Assembly (NCBI GenBank): GCA_963556255.1
Contig: OY744616.1
Location: 32,656,616-32,720,615 of the forward strand
From: Allolobophora icterica
Taxonomy: Eukaryota > Annelida > Clitellata > Crassiclitellata > Lumbricidae
Reading direction: 5' to 3'
DNA: 64,000 nucleotides
Shown here piece after piece: positions 1-10,180 of this stretch. Below the pieces are notes generated by a model that ran no database searches, was not told the DNA's origin, and was given only the letters and a program-made list of their open reading frames with translations. A program made the translations under genes and the position numbers. Numbering within the stretch: the stretch's first letter is position 1; each line of letters opens with the position of its first letter.

Positions 1-270
1 TTTGAGCGAAGGATGAAAGAATAGGACTTAGTTGTGTTGCCGAGCACAAAATTTTGTTTAGTTCGACCTAAATCTTTTATTTGTTTAAGTAAATTTGCCC
101 AGCTAATTAGAAGATAATTTGCTGCATTTGATTAAATGATACTTGTAGGCTTACTATGCGTAAATTTTGCGATATGATTATTATACATTGGTCTATGGCA
201 CATACAATTACAAAGTATATTATTTCATTAGAGATTTTCAGCGTTTACGAGCGATACTATTATATTGACG
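1..270. repeat. Diverged copy of the segment at 27320-27770
   Basis: Several blocks recur in the same order near 27320-27770: the aggatgaaagaa block, the tttgtttagtt block, tgtttaagtaaatttgccca and cgatatgattattata. Spacing differs between the copies and the second carries extra TAGGCCTA motifs. No coding potential is seen. It may be an old dispersed element or a segmental duplication; no terminal structure was found. Confidence 0.5.
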
Positions 271-407
271 TCATTTCGTTTCCGCCGCTTGAGTGCCACC
301 GGAAGCTCATCTTTGCCAGGAACAGGTATAACCTGACGCTTCCGTTAAGGACGGTTTCTTGTCATATGATCCTGACCCTGCTGAGGCCACTGAGGTCGAA
401 TGCCGAC

Positions 408-2930
408 CGCTGGATGATATCGCCTGTGAAGAGTTGCTGGAGGCGGTCGCCTGTGCAGAGGCGCTGGAGGGTGTCGCCTGTGAAGAGGCGCTGGATGATG
501 CCGCCTGTGGAGAGGCGCTGGATGATATCGCATGTGAAGAGATGCTGGATGATATCGTCCTTATAAGGGTGCTGGATGAAATCGCCTGTACAGAGGCGCT
601 GGAGGGTGTCGCCTGTGAAGAGGCGCTGGATGTTGTCGCCTGTGGGAAGGCGTTGGATGATGTAGCCTGTGAAGAGGCGCTGGATGATATCGCCTGTGGA
701 GAGGCCCTGGATGATGTCGCCTGTGAAGAGGCGCTGGCTAATATCGCCTGTGAAAAGGCGCTGGATTATGTCGCCCTTATAAGGGTGCTGGATGATATCG
801 CCTGTGAAGAGGCGCTGGAGGGTGTCGCCTATGGGGAGGCGTTGGATGACGTAACCTGTGAAGAGGCGCTGCATGATATCGGCTGTGAAGAGGCGCTGGA
901 TGATATCGCCTGTGAAGAGGCGCAGGATGATGTCGCCTGTGGAGAGGCCCTGGATGATGTCGCCTGTGAAGAGGCGCAGGATTATATCGCCTGTGAAGAG
1001 GCCCTGGATGATATCGCCTGTGAAAAGGCGCAGGATGATGTCGCCCTTACAAGGATGCTGGATGATATCACCTGTGAAGAGGCGCTGGATGGTGTCGCCT
1101 GTGAAGAGGCGCTGGATGATGTCGCTTGTGGGGAGGCGTTGGATGATGTAGCCTGTGAAGAGGCGCTGGATGATATCGGCTGTGAAGAGGCACTGGATGA
1201 TATCGCCTGTGAAGAGACGCTGGATGATATCGCCTGTGAAGAGGCGCTGGATGATATCGCCTGCGAAGAGGCGCTGGATGATTCGTCTGTGAAGAGGCGC
1301 GGTATGATATCGCCTGTGAAGAGGCGCTGGATGATATCGATTGTGAAGAGGCGCTGGATGATGTCGCCTGTAGAGAGGCCCTGGATGATGTCGCCTGTGA
1401 AGAGGCGCTGGCTGACATCGCCTGTGAAGAGGCGCTGGATGATATCGCCTGTGAAAATACGCTGGATGATGTCGCCCTTATAAGGGTGCTGGATGATATC
1501 GCCTGTGAAGAGGCGTTGGAGGGTGTCGCATGTGGGGAGGCATTGGATGATGTAGCCTGTGAAGAGGCGCTGGATGATATCGGCTGTGAAGAGGCGCTGA
1601 ATGATATCGCTTGTGAAGAGGCGCTGGATGATATCGCCTGTTAAGAGGCGCTGGATGATGTCGCCCTTATAAAGGTGCTGGATGATATCGCCTGCGAAGA
1701 GGCGCTGGAGGGTGTCGCCTGTGAAGAGGCGCTGGTTGTTGTCGCCTGTGGGGAGGCGTTGGATGATGTAGCCTGTGAAGAGGTGCTCGATGATATCGGT
1801 TGTGAAGTGGCGATGGATTATATCGCCTGTGAAGAGGCGCTGGATGATGTCGCCTGCGAAAAGGCGCTGGATGATATCGCATGTGAAGAGGCGCTGGATG
1901 ATGTCGCCCTTATAAGGGTGCTGGATGATATCGCCCGTGAAGAGGCGCTGGATGATATCGCCTGTGAAGAGGAGCCAGATGATATCGCCTGTGAAGAGGC
2001 GCTGGATGATGTCGCCTGCGAAGAGGCGCTGGATGATATCGCCTGTGAAGAGGCGCTGGATGATTTCGCCCTTATAAGGGTGCTGGATGATATCGCCTGT
2101 GAAGAGGCGCTGGATGATATCGCCTGTGAAGAGGCGCTGGATGATATCGGCTGTGAAGAGGAGCCAGATGATATCGCATGTGAAGAAGCGCTGGATGATG
2201 TCGCCCTTATAAGGGTGCTGGATGATATCGCCTGTGAAGAGGCGCTGGATGACATCGCCTGTGAAGAGACGCTGGGTGATATCGCTTGTGAAGAGGCGCT
2301 GGATGATATCACCCGTATAAGGGTGCTGGATGATATCACCTGTGAAGATTCGCAGGAAGGTGTCGCCTGTGAAGAGGCGCTGGATGATGTCACCTGTGAA
2401 GAGGCACTGGATGATGTCGCCTGTGAAGAGGCTCTTAATGACATCGCCTGTGAAAAGGCGCTGGATGATGTCGCCCTTATAAGGGTGCTGGAGGCGGTCG
2501 CCTGTGAAGAGGCGCTCAATATTGTCGCCTGTGAAGAGGCGCTGGATGATGTCGCATGCGAAGAGGCGCTGGATGATATCGCCTGTTAAGAGGCGCTGGA
2601 TGATATCGCCTGTGAAGAGGCGCTGGATGATGTCGCATGCGAAGAGGCGCTGGATGATATCGCCTGTGAAGAGGCGCTGGATGATATCGCCTGTGAAGAG
2701 GCGCTGGATGATATCGCCTGTGAAGAGGCGCTGGATGATATCGCATGTGAAGAGGTGCTGGATGATATCACCCGTATAAGGGTGCTGGATAGTATCGCCC
2801 TTATAAGGGTGCTGAATGATATCGGCTGTGAAGATTCGCTGGAAGGTGTCGCCTGTGAAGAGGCACTGGATGATGTCACCTGTGAAGAGGCACTGGATGA
2901 TGTAGCCCTTATAAGGACGCTGGATGATAT
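408..2930. repeat. 27-bp minisatellite array (left part)
   Basis: About 93 tandem copies (length divided by 27) of a unit built on gatgatatcgcctgtgaaga plus ggcgctg. Variant units replace the middle with the 12-bp palindrome CCCTTATAAGGG. Because 27 is a multiple of three, several frames on both strands stay open for hundreds of codons: LDDIACEEA repeated on the plus strand and IIQRLFTGD repeated on the minus strand. In-frame TAA codons near 1640 and 2586, indels near 1280 and the lack of any flanking gene structure argue against a coding role. The array stops at the LTR element (2931) and resumes at 8023, so it was the insertion target. Confidence 0.9.
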
Positions 2931-3657
2931 TGTCGCAATCGGAGGTTTCCCGTCGGTTGTTTACCGTGTGTTGATGTCGACCCTCGATTGCTTGTTCTTT
3001 TACTTGCACTTTTATTTAACGTGCCTAACTTTTCTATAGAAGATTCACGACGAACTTTGTTTAATTAATAAATGAATTTAATTAAAGAAACAAATATATA
3101 TACACTAACTCTACGGGAACCTCCACGTAGTATTGAAGCGTTTAGATATTAAATCGGACTATCTCAAATGTTGCTTCGTACAGCCTAACTACAGATCGTT
3201 CTTTCGCGTCAGTCTCTGAATCTGACGGACTAATACTCTGCCGCCGCCGCTGGTCGATCCTCCCGATGTTTCTCGCTCGACCGATGTTCACACGTCACGT
3301 TCGTCAGCAGTACAAGTCCCGTGTTCTCCGTTCCCTTCTGTTAAGTAGGAACTCCAGCGTGCATCAGTCAGCCCCCCTCCCCACGTCAAGCTATCGTCAA
3401 TTAGTGTCAGATTGCTCCTCGATACGCGGGTCGTCGCTCGCCTGCAGCGCGGGCGGTGTCTGGTTACACCATAGCCGCGAGGTGTCCTATTACACCTTGG
3501 CTGTGTGGTGTCCGATTACACCTGGGCCTCGCTGTCTTCATTGTTGACCCAGTGGAGCCTGGCTTTCGTCCGTCATCGTCCTATCTCGACCGGCAACGAC
3601 GCTTACATCATAATGATGATGCCATCTCGTCGTTGTCGTCGATCTCCTCACGCGACA
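2931..3657 (-). repeat. 3' LTR of the Gmr1-like element
   Basis: This 727-bp repeat matches 7296-8022. By eye the copies differ at about five places in the first 40 bases and at one further place (3256 against 7621) in the rest. The short open frames inside it occur identically in both LTRs and are not thought to be genes. Confidence 0.92.
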
Positions 3658-3668
3658 CCTCCCTTCCC
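3658..3668 (-). promoter_or_regulatory. Polypurine tract of the LTR element
   Basis: On the minus strand the sequence reads GGGAAGGGAGG directly before the TG that opens the 3' LTR. This is the expected position of the plus-strand primer. Confidence 0.75.
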
Positions 3669-3847
3669 GGGGGAGGACAAAGCCAGTCATTGGTTCGCCT
3701 CCCGGCTGAGAATGATGTCGTTCCCTCCCTCGATTTCCTCCAGACCATGTCCTCGTCGTTCCCATGAAAATACAAAATATCAGCACAGTTAGAAATATAT
3801 TTACAGTTGTCGCGGTGCCTTACATGGTAGTCCGCCTTCTTCCTCAA

Positions 3848-6769
3848 TCATAGTCTGGACAAAAGATCAGCGGGAATATTCAGCGCCCCAGGTCGATATT
3901 CAAAAGACATATCGAAGTCCTGGAGTGCCAGAGCCCCTCTCGCAAGTTTAGCACTTGTGGGCGTAGAAGCAGTTAGGAACGTCAAGGGGGTGTGATCAGA
4001 ATAGAGGGTGGTCCTTGACATAAAAATCCAATCCCAAAACTTCTTCCACGCAGAAATCACAGCATGCGCTTCGCGTTCCACAGTGGACCAACGCGCTTGC
4101 GTAGCATCTAATTTAGAACTGGCAAAACATGTTGGCCGTTCTGTTCCATCGTCTTGAATTTGGAATAAGCAGCAACCGACTGCTTCGTCTGAAGCATCAG
4201 TCGATAGACCAAACTCTCTGCCGTAGTCAATTGTCTGCAAACATACAGTGTTATTCAAATCGTGCGTAAGATTATCTAGCGCCTTTTGGTGATCAATTCG
4301 CCAGGGTATCTTAGCAGGCACCGATTTCTGGGTCAAGTCAGTGAGAATTCTGGCTGTCTCAGCCAGGTTAGGGATGAAGTTCCTAAAATAACTGAAGAAG
4401 CCAATTAATCTCCGTATGTCCTTTTTGGACTCGGGTTGAGGGATTTTCCCTAGCCCTGCGATTTTCATAGGATCCGGTTCAATGCTCCCTGATCCGATCA
4501 GGTGACCTACAAACGTTGTTTGTCGCCTAGCAAACGAACTCTTCTTAATGTTAAGGGTCAGACCCGACTGTTGAATAGTCATTAAGTATTTCTCTAGGTG
4601 TTTCATGTGATCCGGCCACGTCATCGAGTGTACTGCCATGTCACTATGTGAGGGAGTGATGATACCTAGGGCCAAAAGTTCGCGGGTCTGCTTCTCCATC
4701 TCCGGTTTGAGCAGTTCCGGCACCTTATAGGCTCGCAAACTCTTCGGCCTGAACTCCGCGCTAACCGTGATTGTGTGTTCTAGGACGGGACAGAAACCTG
4801 GTTTGTCCGAGAACACATCTGGAAACCTGTCTAACAGACTAAACAGCTGTTTCCGCTCGGGTACCGTTAAGTGTGCAACGGCAATAGGGTCTACTTGTGC
4901 ACTGGGCCTTGTCTGCCTCGTGACGAAGCTACCCACCGCTTCCCCGTGACCGAAGTCTTCGTCCTTCTCGAACAGAATGGAGCAATTGTTAATCAATGCT
5001 TGCTGTATTCTTTCGTTATATTTGCGAATCCGATTTGCGTGTAGTAAGCGGCTTTTGCCCCCTATTTCCACGATGTATGTGTAGGGCGATTTCACCTGAG
5101 CGATGATGGCCGGGCCTTGCCATTGGCCCTCCTTCTTTGCTCCTCGCGCTTCCGGTGATTGGATGATGACTTTGTCTATTCTCTTTTTAGGCAAGCACCG
5201 TTGTTTTACAGAATGCCCAGCTATTTTGTCTTTATGAAAGGGCAAATTGTCTTCAGTGAAGAAGCTCTTCGCCCCAATTTTCCCGTGGGCCAAGAATGGT
5301 GCTAGTGTCGAACATTGTGCTTGTTCAGCAGCCATCTTGTTTCTGCCTACTATTGTGTCTTCCTTGGGTGGGGGTGGTATCTCAGGATTGAAGAATAGCT
5401 CTTCATTATCCGTTTCTTCGGGACCGATTTCTCCTACACTCCCACTGTCTGCTTGAGCGACCGTGAAGTAATCCTCGCCTATCAGCGTCCTAAGTCCCTC
5501 TACCTCCTCCCCTCTCTCCTCTTCCTCACTCGTCTCAGTCCTTGCGACCGCCTGCGCTTCTGAAATTTGGTCTATTTCAGGAGCGCTGGCCGCGTGACTC
5601 GAATACAACGCTGTCTCGCGCAGCAAGTCGGCTGTAGTGGGCGTGATAATTAACGGTTCATTAAGGTCTTTAATGAGTGCCGCCCATATCCGAACATCAG
5701 GGGCGTAATTTACCTCCCCCTCCCTGTCCTCGCCGGCCTGAGACCCCTTTAGTCTCAGCCGCACCACGTCCACAATCATTGATTGACCGTTCAGCCCCTT
5801 CACCTCTATCTGCTTGACCACAGGTAGGTTGAGCGGCCTGATTAGTTCTGCTCGCGCACAATTGTATTCGGCCCCGCTATCTATTAGAGACGATGTCACA
5901 GGGAGCCCTGTAATATACACTTTCATGTACTCTCTTACATAAGTCTCCTCCACGTCAATGCAATCCGGGTTTGTCGGCAATGCATGCTGTTCTATCTCTT
6001 GTATCAATGGCGGCCCGTCTTGTCGCGTCTCGCTTTGTCTGTCTGCCTGTCTGCCTTGAGCTCTGGTCACGGTTGGCTGGACCGCACACGCGCTCACCTG
6101 CTTGCTTTTAGTTTGTTTGTTCTTCGAACACAGTTTAGCTCTGTGGTCTGGAGAAAAGCATAGGAAACAAAGGCCACGCTTTCTAATCTCGTCGGGGGTT
6201 GGACGTCCGTCTGTCCTGTTATTTGTCTGTGTCCCTCCCGGTCGGTCAGTCCACGTGTCCGTCTGTTTAACTGTCGTCTGAGGAGGTGCTGGTGCTTTCG
6301 CATGGTGAGCCTCCTCTTTCTCTTCTCTCCTCTGCTTCTCTTCAAGCAGCCTGAGCTTCTCAGCCTGCTTCTCCTCATCTTCTCTCCTCCACTTCTCCTC
6401 AAGCATTCTGAGTCTTTCTTCATTCCTCTTTTTCTCTTCTTCGATCCGCCTGCGTTCTTTTTCACTGCTTCTCCTCACTCTTCTCTCCGCTTCCTCTCTC
6501 TGGTATGTTGTTAGTTCTAACATGACCCGCCGCATTTGCCTTGCCGGGCTCATACTGCTACCTGGGCTACCTGTGCTTACTTTCTCACTTACTTCTGGCG
6601 GGATCTCCCTTCCAGAAACAATTATTTCAGCACTAGCCTCTTGGAGCTGGTCCATCCTCATGGAACCCAATTCCTCCTCTCCTAGTCCCATCTTTATCAG
6701 ATATGCGACTAGTCTGTGACGGGGCATGTTCAGCACCCTCACTCTTTTCCCTACCGACAACTTATCCAT
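3848..6769 (-). CDS. Gag-pol polyprotein of Gmr1-like element with two internal deletions (973 aa)
   Basis: One open frame encodes the structural and replication proteins of the LTR element. In order it shows: a Glu/Arg/Lys-rich coiled coil (about residues 90-160) typical of gag; a zinc knuckle CFLCFSPDHRAKLC (C-X2-C-X4-H-X4-C, about residue 200); an aspartic protease motif with DSGA (about residue 295); and an acidic linker. An integrase C-terminal segment follows with WQGP and LHANRIRKY (about residues 545-580). Next come the RT N-terminal part (FPDVFSDKPG, about 650), the RT thumb/connection (FVGHLIGSGSIEPDP, GFFSYFRNFIPN) and RNase H (STDAS, about 855, and YSDHTPL). The catalytic RT palm with its DD pair is absent at a junction near 4640, as are the integrase zinc finger and DDE core. 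The frame survives both losses. It is a non-autonomous derivative; translation is plausible but not shown. Confidence 0.85.
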   Translation of the reverse strand: MDKLSVGKRVRVLNMPRHRLVAYLIKMGLGEEELGSMRMDQLQEASAEIIVSGREIPPEVSEKVSTGSPGSSMSPARQMRRVMLELTTYQREEAERRVRRSSEKERRRIEEEKKRNEERLRMLEEKWRREDEEKQAEKLRLLEEKQRREEKEEAHHAKAPAPPQTTVKQTDTWTDRPGGTQTNNRTDGRPTPDEIRKRGLCFLCFSPDHRAKLCSKNKQTKSKQVSACAVQPTVTRAQGRQADRQSETRQDGPPLIQEIEQHALPTNPDCIDVEETYVREYMKVYITGLPVTSSLIDSGAEYNCARAELIRPLNLPVVKQIEVKGLNGQSMIVDVVRLRLKGSQAGEDREGEVNYAPDVRIWAALIKDLNEPLIITPTTADLLRETALYSSHAASAPEIDQISEAQAVARTETSEEEERGEEVEGLRTLIGEDYFTVAQADSGSVGEIGPEETDNEELFFNPEIPPPPKEDTIVGRNKMAAEQAQCSTLAPFLAHGKIGAKSFFTEDNLPFHKDKIAGHSVKQRCLPKKRIDKVIIQSPEARGAKKEGQWQGPAIIAQVKSPYTYIVEIGGKSRLLHANRIRKYNERIQQALINNCSILFEKDEDFGHGEAVGSFVTRQTRPSAQVDPIAVAHLTVPERKQLFSLLDRFPDVFSDKPGFCPVLEHTITVSAEFRPKSLRAYKVPELLKPEMEKQTRELLALGIITPSHSDMAVHSMTWPDHMKHLEKYLMTIQQSGLTLNIKKSSFARRQTTFVGHLIGSGSIEPDPMKIAGLGKIPQPESKKDIRRLIGFFSYFRNFIPNLAETARILTDLTQKSVPAKIPWRIDHQKALDNLTHDLNNTVCLQTIDYGREFGLSTDASDEAVGCCLFQIQDDGTERPTCFASSKLDATQARWSTVEREAHAVISAWKKFWDWIFMSRTTLYSDHTPLTFLTASTPTSAKLARGALALQDFDMSFEYRPGALNIPADLLSRL

Positions 6770-7277
6770 CTTCCAACAGTCCGCTCACTAATAGAAAAAG
6801 ATAAGTAAGTTAGAGGAGAGTCACCGCTGGTCAGAAATCAAAGAAAACAACGTCCTAAAATTCTACCACAATACAACAAGAACAGAACTGAGCAAAAGGA
6901 GCTACGCAAAAGCCTCGGCTATTCGCACACCAATCCTCATCCAGACCTCAACCGCAACCTCACAGATTTACCACGACTACCAGTAAGGACTTACCCTCTG
7001 ATACGTCGAGCGAGCTCCGTCTTTTGGTATCTTGGCTGATCCGCTGTCCTCCGTTGCCACTCCCGTCCGTCGTTGCTAGCGATGGTCGGTCGTCCGTTGG
7101 CGCTCTTGTTCCTCGTCCTTGCCTGTTGCTGTCGGTTCCTTCGAGTCCTTCGTCTTCGGAGTCCGGCACTCGATTTCTCCAGTTGCGAAGGGTTGTATTC
7201 GCCGCTGGTCCCGATCTGTTGAGATTCCTCTTTCCGTTTCCGGTTCCGCTTTTCGTCGTGACGTCTTCAGTTGAAAA

Positions 7278-7294
7278 TCCTGTCGACTGCGCCA
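7278..7294 (-). promoter_or_regulatory. Primer-binding site of the LTR element
   Basis: On the minus strand, one base after the 5' LTR, the sequence reads TGGCGCAGTCGACAGGA. It begins TGG, complementary to the CCA end of a tRNA, at the standard position for priming reverse transcription. Which tRNA matches was not determined. Confidence 0.7.
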
Positions 7295-7295
7295 A

Positions 7296-8022
7296 TGTCG
7301 CAATCGTAGGTTTCCAGTCGTGTGTTTGCCGTGTGTTGATGTCGACCCTCGATTGCTTGTTCTTTTACTTGCACTTTTATTTAACGTGCCTAACTTTTCT
7401 ATAGAAGATTCACGACGAACTTTGTTTAATTAATAAATGAATTTAATTAAAGAAACAAATATATATACACTAACTCTACGGGAACCTCCACGTAGTATTG
7501 AAGCGTTTAGATATTAAATCGGACTATCTCAAATGTTGCTTCGTACAGCCTAACTACAGATCGTTCTTTCGCGTCAGTCTCTGAATCTGACGGACTAATA
7601 CTCTGCCGCCGCCGCTGGTCGTTCCTCCCGATGTTTCTCGCTCGACCGATGTTCACACGTCACGTTCGTCAGCAGTACAAGTCCCGTGTTCTCCGTTCCC
7701 TTCTGTTAAGTAGGAACTCCAGCGTGCATCAGTCAGCCCCCCTCCCCACGTCAAGCTATCGTCAATTAGTGTCAGATTGCTCCTCGATACGCGGGTCGTC
7801 GCTCGCCTGCAGCGCGGGCGGTGTCTGGTTACACCATAGCCGCGAGGTGTCCTATTACACCTTGGCTGTGTGGTGTCCGATTACACCTGGGCCTCGCTGT
7901 CTTCATTGTTGACCCAGTGGAGCCTGGCTTTCGTCCGTCATCGTCCTATCTCGACCGGCAACGACGCTTACATCATAATGATGATGCCATCTCGTCGTTG
8001 TCGTCGATCTCCTCACGCGACA
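7296..8022 (-). repeat. 5' LTR of the Gmr1-like element
   Basis: This is the right-hand 727-bp LTR, near-identical to 2931-3657. In the orientation of the element it precedes the primer-binding site and should hold the promoter. No TATA or initiator could be assigned with confidence. Confidence 0.92.
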
Positions 8023-8247
8023 GATATCGCCTGTGAAGAGGCGCTGGATGATATCGCCTGTGAAGAGGCGCTGGATGATATCGCATGTGAAGAGGTGCTG
8101 GATGATATCACCCGTATAAGGGTGCTGGATAGTATCGCCCTTATAAGGGTGCTGAATGATATCGGCTGTGAAGATTCGCTGGAAGGTGTCGCCTGTGAAG
8201 AGGCGCTGGATGATATCACCTGTGGAGAGGCACTGGATGATGTCGCC
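8023..8247. repeat. 27-bp minisatellite array (right remainder)
   Basis: About eight further copies of the unit at 408-2930, starting with the GATAT target duplication and including the CCCTTATAAGGG variant. It ends at gatgtcgccgaatgc. Confidence 0.9.
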
Positions 8248-8890
8248 GAATGCATGCGTATTTCAGTTTCCGAAGTCTTTATAGTATTGCAAGGGTAAAG
8301 TTTTGATAAATGACATGCACGAATAGCCTACATACATAAACGTCTGTGAAAACTGAAAGTAGGCCTACATGTATATAGTATATATACCTAATGTTTTATA
8401 AAATAATCAGACAGAGGCCTGCCTACATGAATGTGTAGCGTTTATTATGCGCTCAAGTTCAGCAACATGCGCAAAATTTTTCAGTGTTGTGACAATCTAT
8501 CCACCACCTGACAACTTTTTTTAGTGCATTCCTTCTCTCTTGCAACGCCATTATTAAATTGCACACTTTTGTAGTAAAGGTTGTAATGTTGACTAACACA
8601 AGTAGATTTATAAAATCTATTTGATCAGCAGGATCAGTCAGAGGCAATAGCCTAGCAGTGATAAGATCCAGAGTTGCTTGCTTAGGAACAAGGGAAATCC
8701 CAGAGAGGAGTCATGTTCTACGGCTCTCCATGCACCGGACTGGACTTAGGGGCGCTGGAATATAGCATAATAGGGTGCAGAGGAGCCGTCCCGCGCTCCT
8801 ATAGTTAAATCCACCACTGAAGCATAATGGGGCTATGGTACAATAGTGAAATTAATGTAAACATAGACTATCCCCCTCCCACTGACCAGA
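8248..8890. other. No feature recognised
   Basis: AT-rich DNA with a few TAGGCCTA-type motifs. No open frame with a recognisable domain and no terminal repeats were found. Confidence 0.5.
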
Positions 8891-8898
8891 CATACATA

Positions 8899-9174
8899 AA
8901 AAGGCGTCCGCAAGAATTTTCTGGGGGGTGGATTTTTCTTAGGGGGACAACATTTTAGTATGGGAAGAAAAATGACACTATTGCATAGAATAGCTATTCA
9001 TAAACACAGAACAAATAATGGTCAATGACCTACCTGAATAATTAAGTGCTTTTTAGCATTGAAAATCGTGTTGGGACTGTTGTAATAATCATAATAACCA
9101 AAAGATTTTATTATTGTAAAATATTTGCAAATTCCAGGGGGCAAATGCCCCCTTTCCCCCTCCGGACGCCCATG
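8899..9174. mobile_element. hAT-type MITE, 276 bp
   Basis: The ends carry the inverted sequence GGCGTCCG / CGGACGCC, with G-rich and C-rich stretches just inside (ctggggggtgg; gggggcaaatgccccc). The flanks catacata (8891-8898) and catacatg (9175-9182) form an 8-bp target duplication with one mismatch. There is no coding sequence, so movement would need a transposase in trans. Confidence 0.6.
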
Positions 9175-9394
9175 CATACATGTCAATCAGTCTTGTCGCT
9201 TAGCTAGAGGCAGTCGGGAAATAAATCATCCGTTAATTATTCATCAGTCAGCTGTTATTATTATTATTATTATTATACAAACATTTTTAACACGTGCAAA
9301 GTCACACAGAAATGTGAATCTGTTGTAGTAAATAAAAACTACAATATAACTAGGCCAATAGCATTGAGAGTTGCAAAGCGGCCCTGTAACATCG

Positions 9395-9595
9395 ATGTAC
9401 CTGCAGGTCCATTGTTCGACAAGGACAGAACATGCATTCGATAAAAGTGAGACTTCGATATAGGCAGGTTCAATAAAACAGCTATATTTGCATGTGTTTG
9501 TGGCCAGGCCATTTACTGCTATTCGATATAGCCGGAAGTTCGAAATACCGAAGTTCGATATACCGAAGTTCGATATACCGAAGTTTTGCTGTACT
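9395..9595. mobile_element. Remnant of a pogo-type DNA transposon
   Basis: The right end carries three tandem copies of ccgaagttcgatata and finishes ttttgctgta. The reverse complement reads TACAGCAAAACTTCGGTATA, the style of pogo/Tigger termini with a TA target. A more diverged copy of the same stretch lies at 11826-11912. No transposase remains. Confidence 0.4.
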
Positions 9596-9963
9596 TAGTT
9601 TATTTTGACACCCACAGTAGTGAAGTCATTAGATTTGATTAGCTAGATGTACACCTTGCCCCTATAACAGTCTGGTGCAAATAAAATGTCACCTACTTGA
9701 AAGGCAGACAGAACAGACGTAGCCAACATCGATGAGGTTTCGGTGACAGAAACAGGCAGCTCTGTAGTCCACCTTGACATTTGTAGGCATTGTCATCTTT
9801 GCCCTGATGTTCTTATCTGGTAGAAACACCCACTGCAAAGAATCAAAACCCATTCCTTTACGTTTTTAGACAACTGGGGCTTTTTAATTCTAGCGTCATA
9901 TGGTTGACCAATTGTGGGCCAGTACAAGCTGGCTGGCTCCATTTGGGTCTAGCTAGAGCTAGT

Positions 9964-10180
9964 GATGTCAATCAATCAATCATGCATTTATATAGCGCCC
10001 CTTCAAGGAAGCTATTCAGAGGCGCTCCCAGCCCAACCCCGGCGAAAGAGAACAGTCTTTAGAGCAGAGAAGAAAGCAGTGGACGAGTTTCGAGGAAGAG
10101 ACCGTATCTCAGGAGGAAGCCCGTTCCAAACTGTGGGTCCAACCATTGAGAAAGCGCGTCAATCACTGCCAGTTTGAATC
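9964..10180 (-). mobile_element. 3' end of a CR1-like LINE
   Basis: On the minus strand a short decayed frame contains VGPTVWNGLPPEIRSL and ends WAGSASE, then the 3' tail gcgctatataaatgcatga followed by an attg repeat. The same end is seen in the longer copy at 34264-35960. It is heavily 5'-truncated. Confidence 0.7.

Larger units (their letters stand above)
2931..8022 (-). mobile_element. Complete Ty3/gypsy LTR retrotransposon, Gmr1-like, internally deleted
   Basis: The element is bounded by two 727-bp direct repeats that start TGTCGC and end GCGACA. It is flanked by the 5-bp target duplication GATAT (2926-2930 and 8023-8027) and sits inside the 27-bp minisatellite. It is transcribed on the minus strand: the 5' LTR is the right one, followed by a primer-binding site at 7278-7294, one gag-pol frame, and a purine tract at 3658-3668 next to the 3' LTR. 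The order inside the frame is capsid-like coiled coil, zinc knuckle, protease, integrase C-terminal tail, reverse transcriptase and RNase H. Integrase material before RT is the arrangement of the Gmr1-like group of deuterostome Ty3/gypsy elements. Most of the integrase and the RT palm are missing, so it should depend on another element for movement. Confidence 0.9.

Noticed and set aside
408..2930. CRISPR array
   Set aside because: There are no unique spacers between the 27-bp units, and the DNA is eukaryotic.
359..3009. Long open frames in the 27-bp minisatellite on both strands
   Set aside because: The unit length is a multiple of three, so many frames stay open. Frames contain stops and indels, and one runs into the LTR.
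3266..3547. Open frame of 93 codons, present again at 7631-7912
   Set aside because: It lies entirely within the LTR and is repeated only because the LTRs are near-identical. No domain is seen.
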